A stretch of DNA of 64,000 nucleotides from Rugalucina vietnamica (taxonomy: Eukaryota; Mollusca; Bivalvia; Lucinida; Lucinidae), in contig OZ024876.1 of assembly GCA_964017185.1 (NCBI GenBank), positions 32,153,778 through 32,217,777 on the forward strand. The letters are read 5' to 3'. Of this stretch, positions 30,401 through 33,197 are shown in pieces (the stretch's first letter is position 1; each line of letters begins with the position of its first letter). The notes under the pieces were generated by a model that did not search any database, was not told the DNA's origin, and saw nothing but the letters and a program-made list of their open reading frames with translations. The position numbers were made by a program, and so were the translations under genes.

Positions 30401-31567
30401 TTTACACTGTAAGGATTGTGGTGAGTAGATACTCCACACCCCAGTCAGTGCCAAACCAGACAGTTTACACTGTAAGGATTGTGGTGAGTAGATACTCCAC
30501 ACCCCAGTCTGTGCCAAACCAGACAGTTTACACTGTAAGGATTGTGGTGAGTAGATACTCCACACCCCCGTCAGTGCCAAACCAGACAGTTTACACTGTA
30601 AGGATTGTGGTGAGTAGATACTCCACACCCCAGTCAGTGCCAAACCAGAGTTTACACTGTAAGGATTGTGGTGAGTAGATACTCCACACCCCAGTCTGTG
30701 CCAAACCAGACAGTTTACACTGTAAGGATTGCGGTGAGTAGATACTCCACACCCCAGTCAGTGCCAAACCAGACAGTTTACACTGTAAGGATTGTGGTGA
30801 GTAGATACTCCACACCCCAGTCAGTGCCAAACCAGACAGTTTACACTGTAAGGATTGTGGTGAGTAGATACTCCACACCCCAGTCTGTGCCAAACCAGAC
30901 TGTTTACACTGTAAGTATTGTGGTGAGTAGATACTCCACACCTCAGTCAGTGCCAAACCAGACAGTTTACGCTGTAAGTATTGTGGTGAGTAGATACCAG
31001 ACTGTTTACACTGTAAGTATAGTGGTGAGTAGATACTCCACACCCCAGCCGGTGCCAAACCAGACAGTTTCCACTGTAAGTATTGTGGTGAGTAGATACT
31101 CTACACCCCAGTCAGTGCCAAATTAGACTGTTTACACTATAAGTATAGTGGTGAGTAGATACTCCACACCCCAGCCAGTGCCAAATTAGACAGTTTACGC
31201 TGTAAGTTTTGTTGAAGGGATTGGCTTATCAAGGAAAGGATTTTGTTCTGGAGTTTATAAATTTTGAGTAGCAATGGAAACAAGAAGGCATGAAGAACTT
31301 ATGTAATAAACACTTTTTTATGACAATTTCATCGATGTCTTATAAATTTGTAAATTGACTCCTTGAAACCCTTGTTATTTGTATACTTTTCAGCGATCCT
31401 CTGACACTGGTGGTCCATCTCTCTCCGAGACTGCTGGTTCCATTCTACCCCCTCCATCTATGCAGAAACTGGCAAATAGCTCGTCATTCTACGACAAACT
31501 GGGCACCGGTCTTGGCAGCATGAGTGAACTCTCCAACTGGTTCTCGAATATCGGCTCTAAGTCTTAG
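1638..31567 (+). CDS. COG1: COG1, conserved oligomeric Golgi complex subunit 1 (N-terminus outside window)
   Basis: Twenty-three exons join in phase: 1638-1682, 5994-6060, 6778-6887, 7969-8038, 8391-8612, 10039-10282, 10949-11005, 12456-12594, 14266-14371, 15953-16057, 16464-16555, 19280-19438, 20827-21000, 21390-21476, 22125-22229, 22529-22621, 23043-23136, 23989-24066, 25524-25600, 26684-26864, 28850-28981, 29515-29715, 31394-31567. They encode about 936 residues. The order and spacing of conserved blocks follow vertebrate COG1 from near residue 40 to the C-terminus: MVGERYRDLIEAADTI (Vps51-type N-terminal region), AQIKLLLDMPEK, DLMPHLKQCMLG, NQVGGHAVGR, NQQRALQLLFDIRF, DPFDLDVFSPYIQSNL, LSNWFSNIGSKS. 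COG1 is a cytosolic peripheral Golgi protein that bridges the two lobes of the COG tether in intra-Golgi retrograde traffic. The promoter and first coding exon lie to the left of the window. All introns are GT-AG. Confidence 0.95.
3475..3660. other. Intron 1 remainder without recognised content
   Basis: A short AT-rich stretch between the minisatellite and the composite repeat. I see no gene or repeat in it. Confidence 0.6.
3661..5645 (+). mobile_element. CACCTGAG-type composite repeat element, copy H1
   Basis: It begins with a hairpin (AGCTCACCTGAGCC...GGCTCACAGGTGAGCT), followed by CGTCCGTCCGTCGTC runs and four internal units of about 450 bp starting near 3752, 4201, 4658 and 5108. It ends CAGGTGAGCG...GGACCATTGGTCCTCTGGT. 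Each unit carries AAGATGGCCGCCATGGCTAT and TGACCTTGACCTATTTTACG blocks. There is no ORF, so it is non-autonomous. Short stem-loops near both ends would allow a Helitron-like origin, but I cannot show it. Confidence 0.75.
5754..5966. mobile_element. TA-flanked MITE with TACTGTAAATT ends
   Basis: Terminal inverted repeats TACTGTAAATTaGGAAAT and ATTTCCGAATTTACAGTA are flanked by TA, as expected of a Tc1/mariner-type MITE. Inside are short GCGAA/TTCGC inverted motifs. It ends 28 bp before the acceptor of COG1 window exon 2. Confidence 0.7.
5994..6060 (+). CDS. COG1: COG1 window exon 2
   Basis: Acceptor TTGTCTTTTAG, donor GTGAGT. It encodes GERYRDLIEAADTITEMKNS-AQN, the most conserved stretch of the COG1/Vps51 N-terminal domain. 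Its first base completes the glycine codon left by exon 1. Confidence 0.97.
6136..6376 (+). repeat. MITE-A copy 2
   Basis: Nearly full length, with a central hairpin GCAGATCAGCTTCATGGTAA...GCTGATCAG and the right arm ending TTGGTTTTCTCACAAGATGG. Confidence 0.75.
6410..6641. mobile_element. MITE with CACGCCCGGTAAAGTG inverted ends, 5-bp TSD
   Basis: Inverted repeats of about 45 bp: CACGCCCGGTAAAGTGCAAA at the left and its complement ending CCGGGCGTG at the right. Each contains a nested GACCACC/GGTGGTC palindrome. The flanks carry the direct repeat CAATA at 6405-6409 and 6642-6646. Confidence 0.82.
6778..6887 (+). CDS. COG1: COG1 window exon 3
   Basis: Encodes VMSTIGKLEVLCTDLKTAQL...QEIEHK. 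Acceptor ATTATTCAG, donor GTAAGA; it ends after two bases of a lysine codon. This is the weakly conserved linker after the N-terminal domain, predicted helical. Confidence 0.92.
7143..7366 (+). repeat. MITE-C copy 1 (family description)
   Basis: A foldback element of about 225 bp. It begins TTTAAGCCTAGCGTCC, has a central inverted pair GGCAAACAGAATGACCCCAG / CTGGGGCTATTCTGTTTGCC around GGACGC...GCGTCC, and ends with TCCATTC...ATATGGGTTAA. Other copies are at 21119, 28306, 31858 and 38352. Confidence 0.75.
7667..7913. repeat. Foldback MITE with CCCCAAGGTTAT ends
   Basis: The outer inverted ends are CCCCAAGGTTATG and CATAACCTTGGGGCC. The centre is a hairpin of AAAATGCCAACAATTGTTGG type. A second copy at 26338-26578 has the same design. 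Confidence 0.72.
7969..8038 (+). CDS. COG1: COG1 window exon 4
   Basis: Encodes RKEEARFYGVASQIKLLLDM-PEK. Acceptor TTTTGTTGCAG, donor GTGGGT. It matches the conserved QIKLLLE.PEK segment of COG1 and ends on a codon boundary. Confidence 0.96.
8039..8390. other. COG1 intron 4
   Basis: An AT-rich intron with a homopolymer pair at about 8213-8242 (about 12 C followed by about 19 A). Nothing else recognised. Confidence 0.8.
8391..8612 (+). CDS. COG1: COG1 window exon 5
   Basis: Seventy-four codons: IWSSLDCEDFLSASRLFLLS, then SLQLDSQHAPNFLYWFPVLN and AAISHFKISILQGCRRLL. It aligns with the human segment that begins IWSSMEAS and continues through the HFRSTIL region. It is phase 0 at both ends; donor GTATTT. 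Confidence 0.97.
8613..9290. other. COG1 intron 5, first part
   Basis: AT-rich, without a recognised repeat. Short ORFs here show no family resemblance. Confidence 0.6.
9294..9450 (+). repeat. MITE-A copy 3, truncated
   Basis: The left end CATGAGAAAACCAACAATGTG, the TCTGACACAAACAGAGCTGTAC arm and part of the centre remain. The right end runs into a C-rich stretch (CCCCACCCC) at 9468-9520. Confidence 0.65.
9783..10018 (+). repeat. MITE-A copy 4
   Basis: Full length, with a good central hairpin (GATCAGCTTCGCCATAACTG...GCTGATCAG). It ends just 20 bp before the acceptor of window exon 6. Confidence 0.78.
10039..10282 (+). CDS. COG1: COG1 window exon 6
   Basis: Encodes KIAESLCSILLLENSNPRQV, FNEFLLARTSAVQQLFHGSN and QIGTIVQLVTTTIHQIHAVF. 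This is the conserved region around LLEESSPRQALTDFLLARK in vertebrates. It ends one base into a codon; donor GTACAT. Confidence 0.97.
10292..10533 (+). repeat. MITE-P copy 1 (family description)
   Basis: A foldback family of about 250-300 bp. The left end is GCCCATGCAATATACAGA. A long palindrome pairs ATTTTTGCTC/AAACATAGATTGTGGGTAC with GTACCCACAATCTATGTTTT. The core of fresher copies is AACCGCCTC...GAGGCGGTT, and the right part reads CCCCAGTTTTGC...GGGGTATA...GACATGTTTTCCTGATG. No coding capacity. This copy has lost the GC-rich core. Confidence 0.72.
10534..10725 (+). repeat. MITE-P copy 2, directly adjacent
   Basis: This second copy keeps the AACCACCTTGGCGAGGCGGTTC core. It is followed by a C-run/A-rich simple repeat at 10718-10795. 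Confidence 0.7.
10949..11005 (+). CDS. COG1: COG1 window exon 7
   Basis: A 57-nt exon encoding VTSNLLWKILTKVTSDKQIG; acceptor TTATTCCAG, donor GTAAGC. It corresponds to the CGLLFSTLETITG region of human COG1. The intron phases (1/1) match both neighbours. Confidence 0.92.
11034..11307 (+). repeat. MITE-A copy 5
   Basis: Full length, with the central hairpin partly duplicated (CAGCTGTGCAGTTACTGC twice near 11190-11235). Confidence 0.75.
11571..11740 (+). repeat. MITE-A copy 6, right arm shortened
   Basis: The central hairpin GACCAGCTTCACGGTAACCG...CTGATCAG is intact; the right arm jumps to the TTGGTTTTCTCATGC end. Confidence 0.72.
11951..12192 (+). repeat. MITE-A copy 7
   Basis: Full length, starting GACGCGAGAAAGCCGGTCTTC and ending TTTTTCTCGTGATGCGGCTC, so the outer ends are inverted. 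Confidence 0.75.
12205..12437 (+). repeat. MITE-P copy 3
   Basis: The palindrome arms GATTGTGGGTACATG and GAGTACCCACAATCTATG surround a shortened core. It ends GACATGTTTTCCTGATG, 18 bp before the acceptor of window exon 8. Confidence 0.72.
12456..12594 (+). CDS. COG1: COG1 window exon 8
   Basis: Encodes GLLDLRSSISAKTLPRTVTE, FCPSHKSMSQGVSKTYLQDN and CKQWIQT. It matches the human SISQEYLKDTLQKWI region. Donor GTAAGC; it ends two bases into a codon. Confidence 0.95.
12595..13176 (+). repeat. Minisatellite of tRNA-like A-box units at the start of COG1 intron 8 (26/27 bp)
   Basis: There are about 22 units of the type CCTGTGGCCGAGTGGTAAAG-GCGGCC, starting at the splice donor. The donor sequence itself (GTAAGCGGCGGCTCCTG) resembles the GGTAAAGGCGGCCCCTG junction of the units. 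Each unit contains TGGCCGAGTGG or a close variant. This fits the RNA polymerase III A-box TRGYNNARNGG and looks like the D-arm of Ser/Leu tRNAs. No B-box accompanies them. GC content is far above the surroundings. Long ORFs here on the minus strand are low-complexity shadows. Confidence 0.9.
13184..13408 (+). repeat. MITE-A copy 8
   Basis: Follows the A-box array directly. It runs from GAGCCACAACGCGAGAAAACC to the CAAAAATCGGGTTCAATTAA end; the right terminus is worn. Confidence 0.7.
13748..13868 (+). repeat. tRNA-derived SINE, degraded copy
   Basis: A-box-like TGGGCTAGTGGTTAGACC and B-box-like GGGGTTTGAACC are separated as in a tRNA. A CAAGACACATGAACTCTCC body segment follows, shared with the neighbouring SINE. 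Confidence 0.65.
13869..14048 (+). repeat. tRNA-derived SINE
   Basis: The tRNA-like head carries A-box TGGTGTAGTGGTAGAGC and B-box GGTTCGATCC at 13881-13937. The body is GTTGTGTCCTTGAGCAAGAT and TTAACTCC. The tail TTGTTGACTGG...TTAAGCC ends with A-rich CAATACAAACAAAC. The acceptor stem does not pair well, so this is a SINE head and not a working tRNA gene. Confidence 0.8.
14266..14371 (+). CDS. COG1: COG1 window exon 9
   Basis: Encodes TCIGDVKVGVTKLLNFVNTV and KHLATIRDTVWEQLAQ, like the human NGITNLLMYVKSMKGLAGIR region. Donor GTACAG, phase 0. Confidence 0.96.
14826..14977. repeat. Large foldback hairpin nested in MITE-A copy 9
   Basis: Arms of about 70 bp: TAACTACCCCTTGACCAAAA...GATTTATCACG and its complement CGTGATAAATCG...TTTTTGGTCATGGGGTAGTTA. 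The loop has its own palindrome, AAGCAGATGAAAGGGC/GCCCTTTCATCTGCTT. Confidence 0.85.
14978..15382. repeat. TIR-bounded insert with CTTTATAATGCAACGAAAACC ends
   Basis: Left end CTTTATAATGCAACGAAAAC, right end GGGTTTTTGCATTATAAAG. It has no coding capacity and lies next to the foldback hairpin inside MITE-A copy 9. Confidence 0.6.
15460..15728 (+). repeat. MITE-A copy 10
   Basis: Degenerate; the central TGTGCAGTTACTGCACA hairpin is partly duplicated. Confidence 0.68.
15726..15932 (+). repeat. MITE-A copy 11, abutting copy 10
   Basis: Starts immediately after copy 10 (CAGCTCATATGAGAAAACCAG) and ends 20 bp before the acceptor of window exon 10. Confidence 0.68.
15953..16057 (+). CDS. COG1: COG1 window exon 10
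   Basis: Thirty-five codons, DSSMSNWETVCVRILDQKLS and VWEDLLRPLFVGRVK. It parallels human NHSWDVLCRRLLEKPLLFWE. Phase 0/0. The donor GTATAG begins a two-copy ~43-bp duplication. Confidence 0.96.
16058..16145 (+). repeat. Two-copy tandem duplication starting at the intron 10 donor
   Basis: GTATAGTACTACATA...GGGCGGTACCTC is followed by a diverged copy, GTATATAGTGCCACATA...GGGCGGCACCTC. The first copy starts exactly at the splice donor. Confidence 0.6.
16146..16463. other. COG1 intron 10 remainder
   Basis: No recognised gene or repeat; moderately T-rich towards the acceptor. Confidence 0.6.
16464..16555 (+). CDS. COG1: COG1 window exon 11
   Basis: Encodes ALVRYQLDSSVELTERQVSK and VLTELQSTADR/S. 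It matches the human region ending LVSALQELESS. Acceptor TTGATATAG, donor GTAAAC, phase 0/2. Confidence 0.92.
16575..18392 (+). repeat. MITE-P copy 4, interrupted by composite element H2
   Basis: The left end GCCCATGCAATATACAGAG lies at 16587-16606. The palindrome (GATTGTGGGTACAAG...AACCGCCTCGCTGAGGCGG...) and right part resume at 18149. The 1.5-kb insert is element H2. Confidence 0.78.
16618..18148 (+). mobile_element. CACCTGAG-type composite repeat element, copy H2
   Basis: Same termini as H1, with three internal ~450-bp units starting near 16728, 17180 and 17630. It lies inside a MITE-P copy, so it arrived later. I see no clear target duplication beyond T/A runs. Confidence 0.75.
18393..18779. 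other. COG1 intron 11 segment with a decayed TA-type MITE
   Basis: At about 18604-18778, GACTGTAGGAGCAGAAATTT...AAAACTTACAGTAT is a worn relative of the MITE at 5754. Otherwise nothing recognised. Confidence 0.5.
18780..19018 (+). repeat. MITE-A copy 12
   Basis: Full length, GAGCCGTATCATGAGAAAAC to TTTTCCCACGTCCCAGCTC. Confidence 0.75.
19044..19254 (+). repeat. MITE-A copy 13, central hairpin shortened
   Basis: The ends GAGCCGGGTCATGAGAAAAC and GGTTTTCTCGCATCGCAGCTC are preserved. The hairpin is reduced to a single GATCAGCA. Confidence 0.75.
19280..19438 (+). CDS. COG1: COG1 window exon 12
   Basis: Encodes SLKSETDLATYIWSESANDI, APNTAWTVSGSRTLLESGGL and MMKAKAYTPVVQR. It matches human SLFLWSESPNDLPSDAAW...SSGLSMKAQAISPCVQ. 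Donor GTATGT. Its last ~45 bases are copied in the array that follows. Confidence 0.96.
19393..20262 (+). repeat. Donor-anchored G-rich minisatellite, COG1 intron 12 (~94-105 bp)
   Basis: The exon 3' end (CTTATGATGAAAGCGAAGGC...GTACAGAG) with its donor GTATGTGTGGG and a run of G-rich intron sequence is repeated about eight times. Two shorter degraded units follow near 20180 and 20226. The intron part, such as GGTGGGGGTGGGGTTGGGTG, has many G-triplets on the sense strand and could form G-quadruplexes in DNA or pre-mRNA beside each donor. Unit length varies through G-run changes. Confidence 0.95.
20263..20826. other. COG1 intron 12 remainder
   Basis: Contains three dispersed CCAGGGGCC-type motifs (20403, 20452, 20493). 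No protein resemblance found. Confidence 0.5.
20827..21000 (+). CDS. COG1: COG1 window exon 13
   Basis: Encodes SLCKNFDEKLRLMLDDTRFY, SPFSKYEDTPTLLSYIQTSC and VDEING. It parallels human CSALDSKLKVKLDDLLAYL and AFDRYADAGTVQEMLRTQS. Donor GTAAGA, phase 2/2. Confidence 0.95.
21119..21322 (-). repeat. MITE-C copy 2, interrupted by SINE tail
   Basis: CATCTGGGGCTATTCTGTTTG and CCATGTCCCACA are followed by a SINE-like tail (CTTAGCTGTTGACTGGGACC...AAACAAGCAAAC), then the end AAGGACGCCAGGCTTA. Confidence 0.6.
21390..21476 (+). CDS. COG1: COG1 window exon 14
   Basis: Encodes GILNFLGDKLTEYKQILTYS and KDRNIATGNR. This region is variable in the family. Acceptor TTTATTTCAG, donor GTAATG, phase 2/2. Confidence 0.9.
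21490..21660 (+). repeat. MITE-A copy 14, partial
   Basis: The arm ACAATCACAGTTGAAGACG and the segment GAAGCGAAAACAAATACCCTG remain; the ends are lost. Confidence 0.55.
21707..21930 (+). repeat. MITE-A copy 15
   Basis: Nearly full length, GAGCTGCGTCATGAGAAAAC to GGTTTTCTCACGCCACGGCTC, with half the central hairpin missing. Confidence 0.75.
22125..22229 (+). CDS. COG1: COG1 window exon 15
   Basis: Encodes RLLLIGRLCAAICDLMPHLK and QCMLGHVKLERQDSLK. It corresponds to the very conserved FMARLCQSLGELCPHLKQCI segment. Phase 2/2, donor GTAAGA. Confidence 0.97.
22529..22621 (+). CDS. COG1: COG1 window exon 16
   Basis: Encodes SMKKPGRGSEHNTVWDTSRT and KLIACQHDTYK. It lies in the divergent linker of the family, so its support comes from the splice sites (CGCCAG, GTAGGT) and phase fit. 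A diverged-intron alternative is possible but unlikely. Confidence 0.82.
22690..22880 (+). repeat. tRNA-derived SINE
   Basis: B-box-like GGGGTTAAATCCCC follows a worn head. The tail AACTTGTTGACTGGGACAAT and AAACCATAACCATAAACC matches other SINE tails in the window. Confidence 0.65.
23043..23136 (+). CDS. COG1: COG1 window exon 17
   Basis: Encodes KIWIDHIAEIVLEGFRLAAD and SETAQDLVRTCS. It parallels human VWSSAVVKVLIHGF. Acceptor TTATTTCAG, donor GTAAGT, phase 2/0. Confidence 0.95.
23130..23945 (+). repeat. Donor-anchored minisatellite, COG1 intron 17 (~23-26 bp)
   Basis: About 30 degenerate units of the type AAGTTTAATGGGCCTCAATG-CTCTG start at the donor. The exon end plus donor reads TGCTCAGTAAGTTTAATGGG, and several units keep that junction (CCCAGTAAGTTTAATGGG near 23219, GCTCAGTAAGTTAAATGGG near 23497). 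The array ends about 45 bp before the next acceptor and so fills almost the whole intron. Confidence 0.9.
23989..24066 (+). CDS. COG1: COG1 window exon 18
   Basis: Twenty-six codons, RWEEVSIEEETEDGKKISSK and IAVPSQ. It matches human SWDELEIQEEAESGSSVTSK. Phase 0/0; donor GTAAGT. The last six codons are the template of the next array. Confidence 0.95.
24048..24948 (+). repeat. Donor-anchored minisatellite, COG1 intron 18 (23 bp)
   Basis: There are about 38 units of ATAGCTGTACCCTCACAGGT-AAG: the last 18 coding bases (IAVPSQ), the donor, and almost no extra intron sequence. Each unit therefore presents CCCTCACAG joined to GTAAG, a 3' splice site fused to a 5' splice site. Variants include a TTACCCACACAG type that alternates with the main type near 24350-24560. 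Confidence 0.95.
24949..25523. other. COG1 intron 18 remainder
   Basis: A SINE-like tail (AATTGTTGACTGGGACAATA) lies at about 25030-25075. Three TTTTGACTAT.CC motifs are spread over 25095-25470. No gene seen. Confidence 0.55.
25524..25600 (+). CDS. COG1: COG1 window exon 19
   Basis: Encodes ASWYLLSLLYSVCQDLNQVG and GHAVGR. It matches human PSWYVQSFLFSLCQEINRVG. Acceptor TATTTTGCAG, donor GTATTT, phase 0/2. Confidence 0.98.
25806..26005 (+). repeat. MITE-A copy 16
   Basis: The ends GAGCTGTGGGGCGAGAAAACC and GCTTTCTTATGCAGCTGC remain; the central hairpin is mostly lost. Confidence 0.68.
26230..26662 (+). repeat. tRNA-derived SINE interrupted by foldback MITE
   Basis: The head with B-box GGGTTCAAACCCC and the body GTGTCCTTGAGTAAGAGACA run to 26337. 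A 241-bp foldback follows, then the SINE tail (GACTGTAAAAGTGAAGACTA, CATTAAACCACAATACAAAC) to 26662. Confidence 0.72.
26338..26578. repeat. Foldback MITE with CCCCGAGGTTATAAAAC ends
   Basis: Second copy of the family at 7667. Ends CCCCGAGGTTATAAAAC and GTTTTATAACCTCGGGG; centre ATGCCAACAATTGTTGGCAT. It is nested in a SINE. Confidence 0.82.
26684..26864 (+). CDS. COG1: COG1 window exon 20
   Basis: Encodes RSVLQHLVCLISDGLLKTYE, PLNQQRALQLLFDIRFLLLI and IPRKDDSR. It matches human QNRALQLLYDLRYLNIVL. Phase 2/0, donor GTAAGT. Confidence 0.97.
27008..27951 (+). repeat. Composite repeat of ~145-bp units bounded by CCGCCACTT / GTGGCGGGGTATCAT
   Basis: After a GTCCGTCTGTCCTTCTGTCC run come six units of TTTATTGACCGATTTTCTTC...GAGTTATGGCCCTTGA. 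The left end ACTCCGCCACTTAAAAAAG and the right end GTGGCGGGGTATCATGC close the element. It is built like the CACCTGAG elements but unrelated in sequence. Confidence 0.78.
27985..28190 (+). repeat. MITE-A copy 17, degraded
   Basis: GAAGAAAAACAAAAGCGGTGC, GCAGCTGATCTGC and TTTTGCATACATGCATTCTC are recognisable remnants. Confidence 0.5.
28206..28590 (+). repeat. SINE remnant interrupted by MITE-C copy 3
   Basis: B-box-like GGGTCCAAACTCC and TTGAGCAAGATACATTACAA precede MITE-C (28306-28531). The SINE tail GGCTGGGATAATAAACTAC follows it. Confidence 0.6.
28306..28531 (+). repeat. MITE-C copy 3
   Basis: Full length: TTTAAGCCTGGCGTCCC, GCAAACAGAATAGCCCCAG, GGGGCTATTCTGTTTGC, ATATGGGTTAA. Confidence 0.8.
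28850..28981 (+). CDS. COG1: COG1 window exon 21
   Basis: Forty-four codons, DSKRYNQRMQGIISKLEELV, DPFDLDVFSPYIQSNLSKLA and QRSS. It matches human ALIDPFDLDVFTPHLNSNLH. Phase 0/0, donor GTAAGT. Confidence 0.98.
29080..29228 (+). repeat. MITE-A copy 18, left end missing
   Basis: The hairpin GATTAGCTTCGCGGTCACTG CGAAGCTGAT and the right end CTGTTGGTTTTCTCATAACG are preserved. Confidence 0.68.
29265..29415 (+). repeat. SINE-like repeat
   Basis: A-box-like TGATTGGCTAAACC and the tail ATGGCCATAGCTGTTGAGTG plus ACATAAACCAAC match SINE tails elsewhere in the window. Confidence 0.5.
29515..29715 (+). CDS. COG1: COG1 window exon 22
   Basis: Sixty-seven codons: VLLGALTSIDKSGLYGLSSR, EQHNVILLSSCSTRFSTLPL and STQMSRYSTPQPVPNQTVYT. 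It matches human VLFGLVTG and EPHNILPLASSQIRFGLLPLS. Phase 0/0, donor GTAAGT. The last ~51 bases are the template of the array. Confidence 0.96.
29660..31205 (+). repeat. Donor-anchored minisatellite, COG1 intron 22 (63 bp)
   Basis: About 24 units: GTGAGTAGATACTCTACACC...CAGACAGTTTACACT, the donor GTAAGTATTGTG, then the next GTGAGTAGA. Each unit holds two donor-like motifs (GTAAGT or GTAAGG, and GTGAGT). The unit is 21 codons, and its consensus has no stop in the exon's frame, so long ORFs run through it (29851-30678). However, copies 2 and 3 carry TAG in that frame (near 29764 and 29827), and a small deletion near 30650 shifts it. Confidence 0.96.
31394..31567 (+). CDS. COG1: COG1 window exon 23 (terminal)
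   Basis: Encodes RSSDTGGPSLSETAGSILPP, the conserved C-terminal block KLANSSSFYDKLGTGLGSMS and ELSNWFSNIGSKS, then TAG. It resembles the human GWLSSM-type terminus. Acceptor TATACTTTTCAG. Confidence 0.96.
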   Translation, partial: RSSDTGGPSLSETAGSILPPPSMQKLANSSSFYDKLGTGLGSMSELSNWFSNIGSKS

Positions 31568-31620
31568 CTTTAACAGAAATTCTATAACTAATTATGTTTT
31601 GAAGCTTAAACCATTCAAAG

Positions 31621-31683
31621 CTGGAGCTTAAATCATTCATTCTACGACAAACTGGTTCTTAAATACTGGGTGCAAGTCTTACC
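31621..31683 (+). repeat. Echo of the COG1 terminal exon in the 3' flank
   Basis: ATTCTACGACAAACTGGTTC...GCAAGTCTTA repeats two separate parts of the last exon, joined at AACTGG. The exon bases between the exon's two AACTGG copies are missing. It follows the stop codon. Confidence 0.8.
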
Positions 31684-32237
31684 GTATTCATCATAATTAG
31701 CGTAAGGTAACAAAATATTGTTCTAATTAGTGCATACTACAAACTAAAACAACCCACAAACTTCTGAAACAACCATGTCAAACGTGTAAATGATGATGTC
31801 ATTTATTTTGTGTTACAATCTTTGCAAAATAGTGTTCCATCATTAAAGGATAAGTTTAACTCATTTAAGCCTAGCGTCCCTTTTATGGGACATAGGCAAA
31901 CAGAACAGCCTCTAATGTGATGCCGCAGAACGCAGCGTCCCATCTGGGGCTATTCTGTTTGCTTAGAGAAATTTCATCGAAAAATGAAATAAAAATTCAA
32001 AATTACCAGCCATAACACCCATAAATATGAAAGTGGACACACCCAATTGATAATGATGGGAAAACCTATTCGTCAAATATGGGGTAAATGGGTTTTAAAT
32101 ACGGCATTTATATATGTAAAACTGGTACAAACTACCAAGAGTCCAGTCAAAGAATATATGCTTATGCTCATGTGTTCCGGAAATTACCAAGGTGTGCGCT
32201 TATTGGAGCATGTGTGCTAATTAGAACGAATACGGTA
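31680..32237. mobile_element. TIR element with TACCGTATTC ends, carrying MITE-C
   Basis: Left end TACCGTATTCATCATAATTAG, right end CTAATTAGAACGAATACGGTA. The inner part is interrupted by MITE-C copy 4. A related sequence lies at about 42980-43315. Possibly TA-flanked. Confidence 0.65.
31858..32095 (+). repeat. MITE-C copy 4, nested
   Basis: TTTAAGCCTAGCGTCCC to AAATATGGGGTAA, with central AAACAGAACAGCC / GGGGCTATTCTGTTTGC. Confidence 0.78.
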
Positions 32238-32353
32238 GTATAATCCAAATGGAATCTGTAGTACTTGAAATATTATGTGAGGTTCAGTGTCTTGAGCAGG
32301 GGATATACCAGCTGCAGGTATATGTGCCTAGTGCTTTAAGCTTATATTTATTT

Positions 32354-33189
32354 TAGGGATGTCAACGAATATTCGAATGTTCGAATATTCGCATTTCATA
32401 CGAATATTCGAATGCGATTTCTGGATTCGAATATTCGCATAATTTTCTAACCTGCAATATTGTAATGTATCAGTGTAAAGGAGGACTCAAATTTAAGGCC
32501 AAAGGTAAAAAAATGATATGACCAGTAATCCTGCTTGTCTGTTGAGTAATTCAAGATGGTCAACATTTTGACACACTTGCAAATTGAGATTGCTCAATTA
32601 ACAGTTTGACACTTTGTTGAGAAAAGTGACACTTTGTTGATTCAAGTTGAGAAGAAAGCATCATTTGCTTGCTTTCAATAAATGTTTTTAAGGTGTGAAA
32701 CTGTGAACTGTGTCATTTGAAAACTTAACATGGCTGGATAGATTGACAACTCAATCCTTTAAGAACAACACAGTCACAACAGACCTTTCACAAAGTATAT
32801 GTAGGCCACACGATTACAATAGACCCATTTAGCATTCTTGATGGCCGATATCAACGACATGCATGCAGAACTTAATCTTCGCTTGACAATAATGGTGTGT
32901 CGTTGCTTTCTCAGACACAACCCCAGAGATTTGTCATAATTAAACACCTCCAGATTGTCTAGTTTTCTGTGCAAAATCTGTTGCTTTTCTTACATGGCGC
33001 CATTGGTATAGCCCAGATACGATACCATGCATTTACATGTACCTCATATTTTCAATACATGTACCACCAAGTCAGTCATCGTAATGGGTCTATTGGGCAA
33101 AGATGTGTATATCATTCGAATATTCGAATATATTCGAATATCCTATGCGAATATTCGAATACCAATTTTGGCATTCGTTGACATCCCTA
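32354..33189. mobile_element. hAT-type non-autonomous element, 836 bp, 8-bp TSD
   Basis: Terminal inverted repeats TAGGGATGTCAACGAAT and ATTCGTTGACATCCCTA are flanked by the direct repeat ATTTATTT at 32346-32353 and 33190-33197. An 8-bp duplication with YAGGG ends is the hAT signature. Subterminal regions are rich in CGAATATTCG palindromes. There is no transposase ORF. Confidence 0.88.
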
Positions 33190-33197
33190 ATTTATTT

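Noticed and set aside
30119..31058. Minus-strand ORFs of 174 and 155 residues (WSIYSPQSLQCKLSGLA repeats)
   Set aside because: Antisense shadow of the 63-bp intron 22 array.
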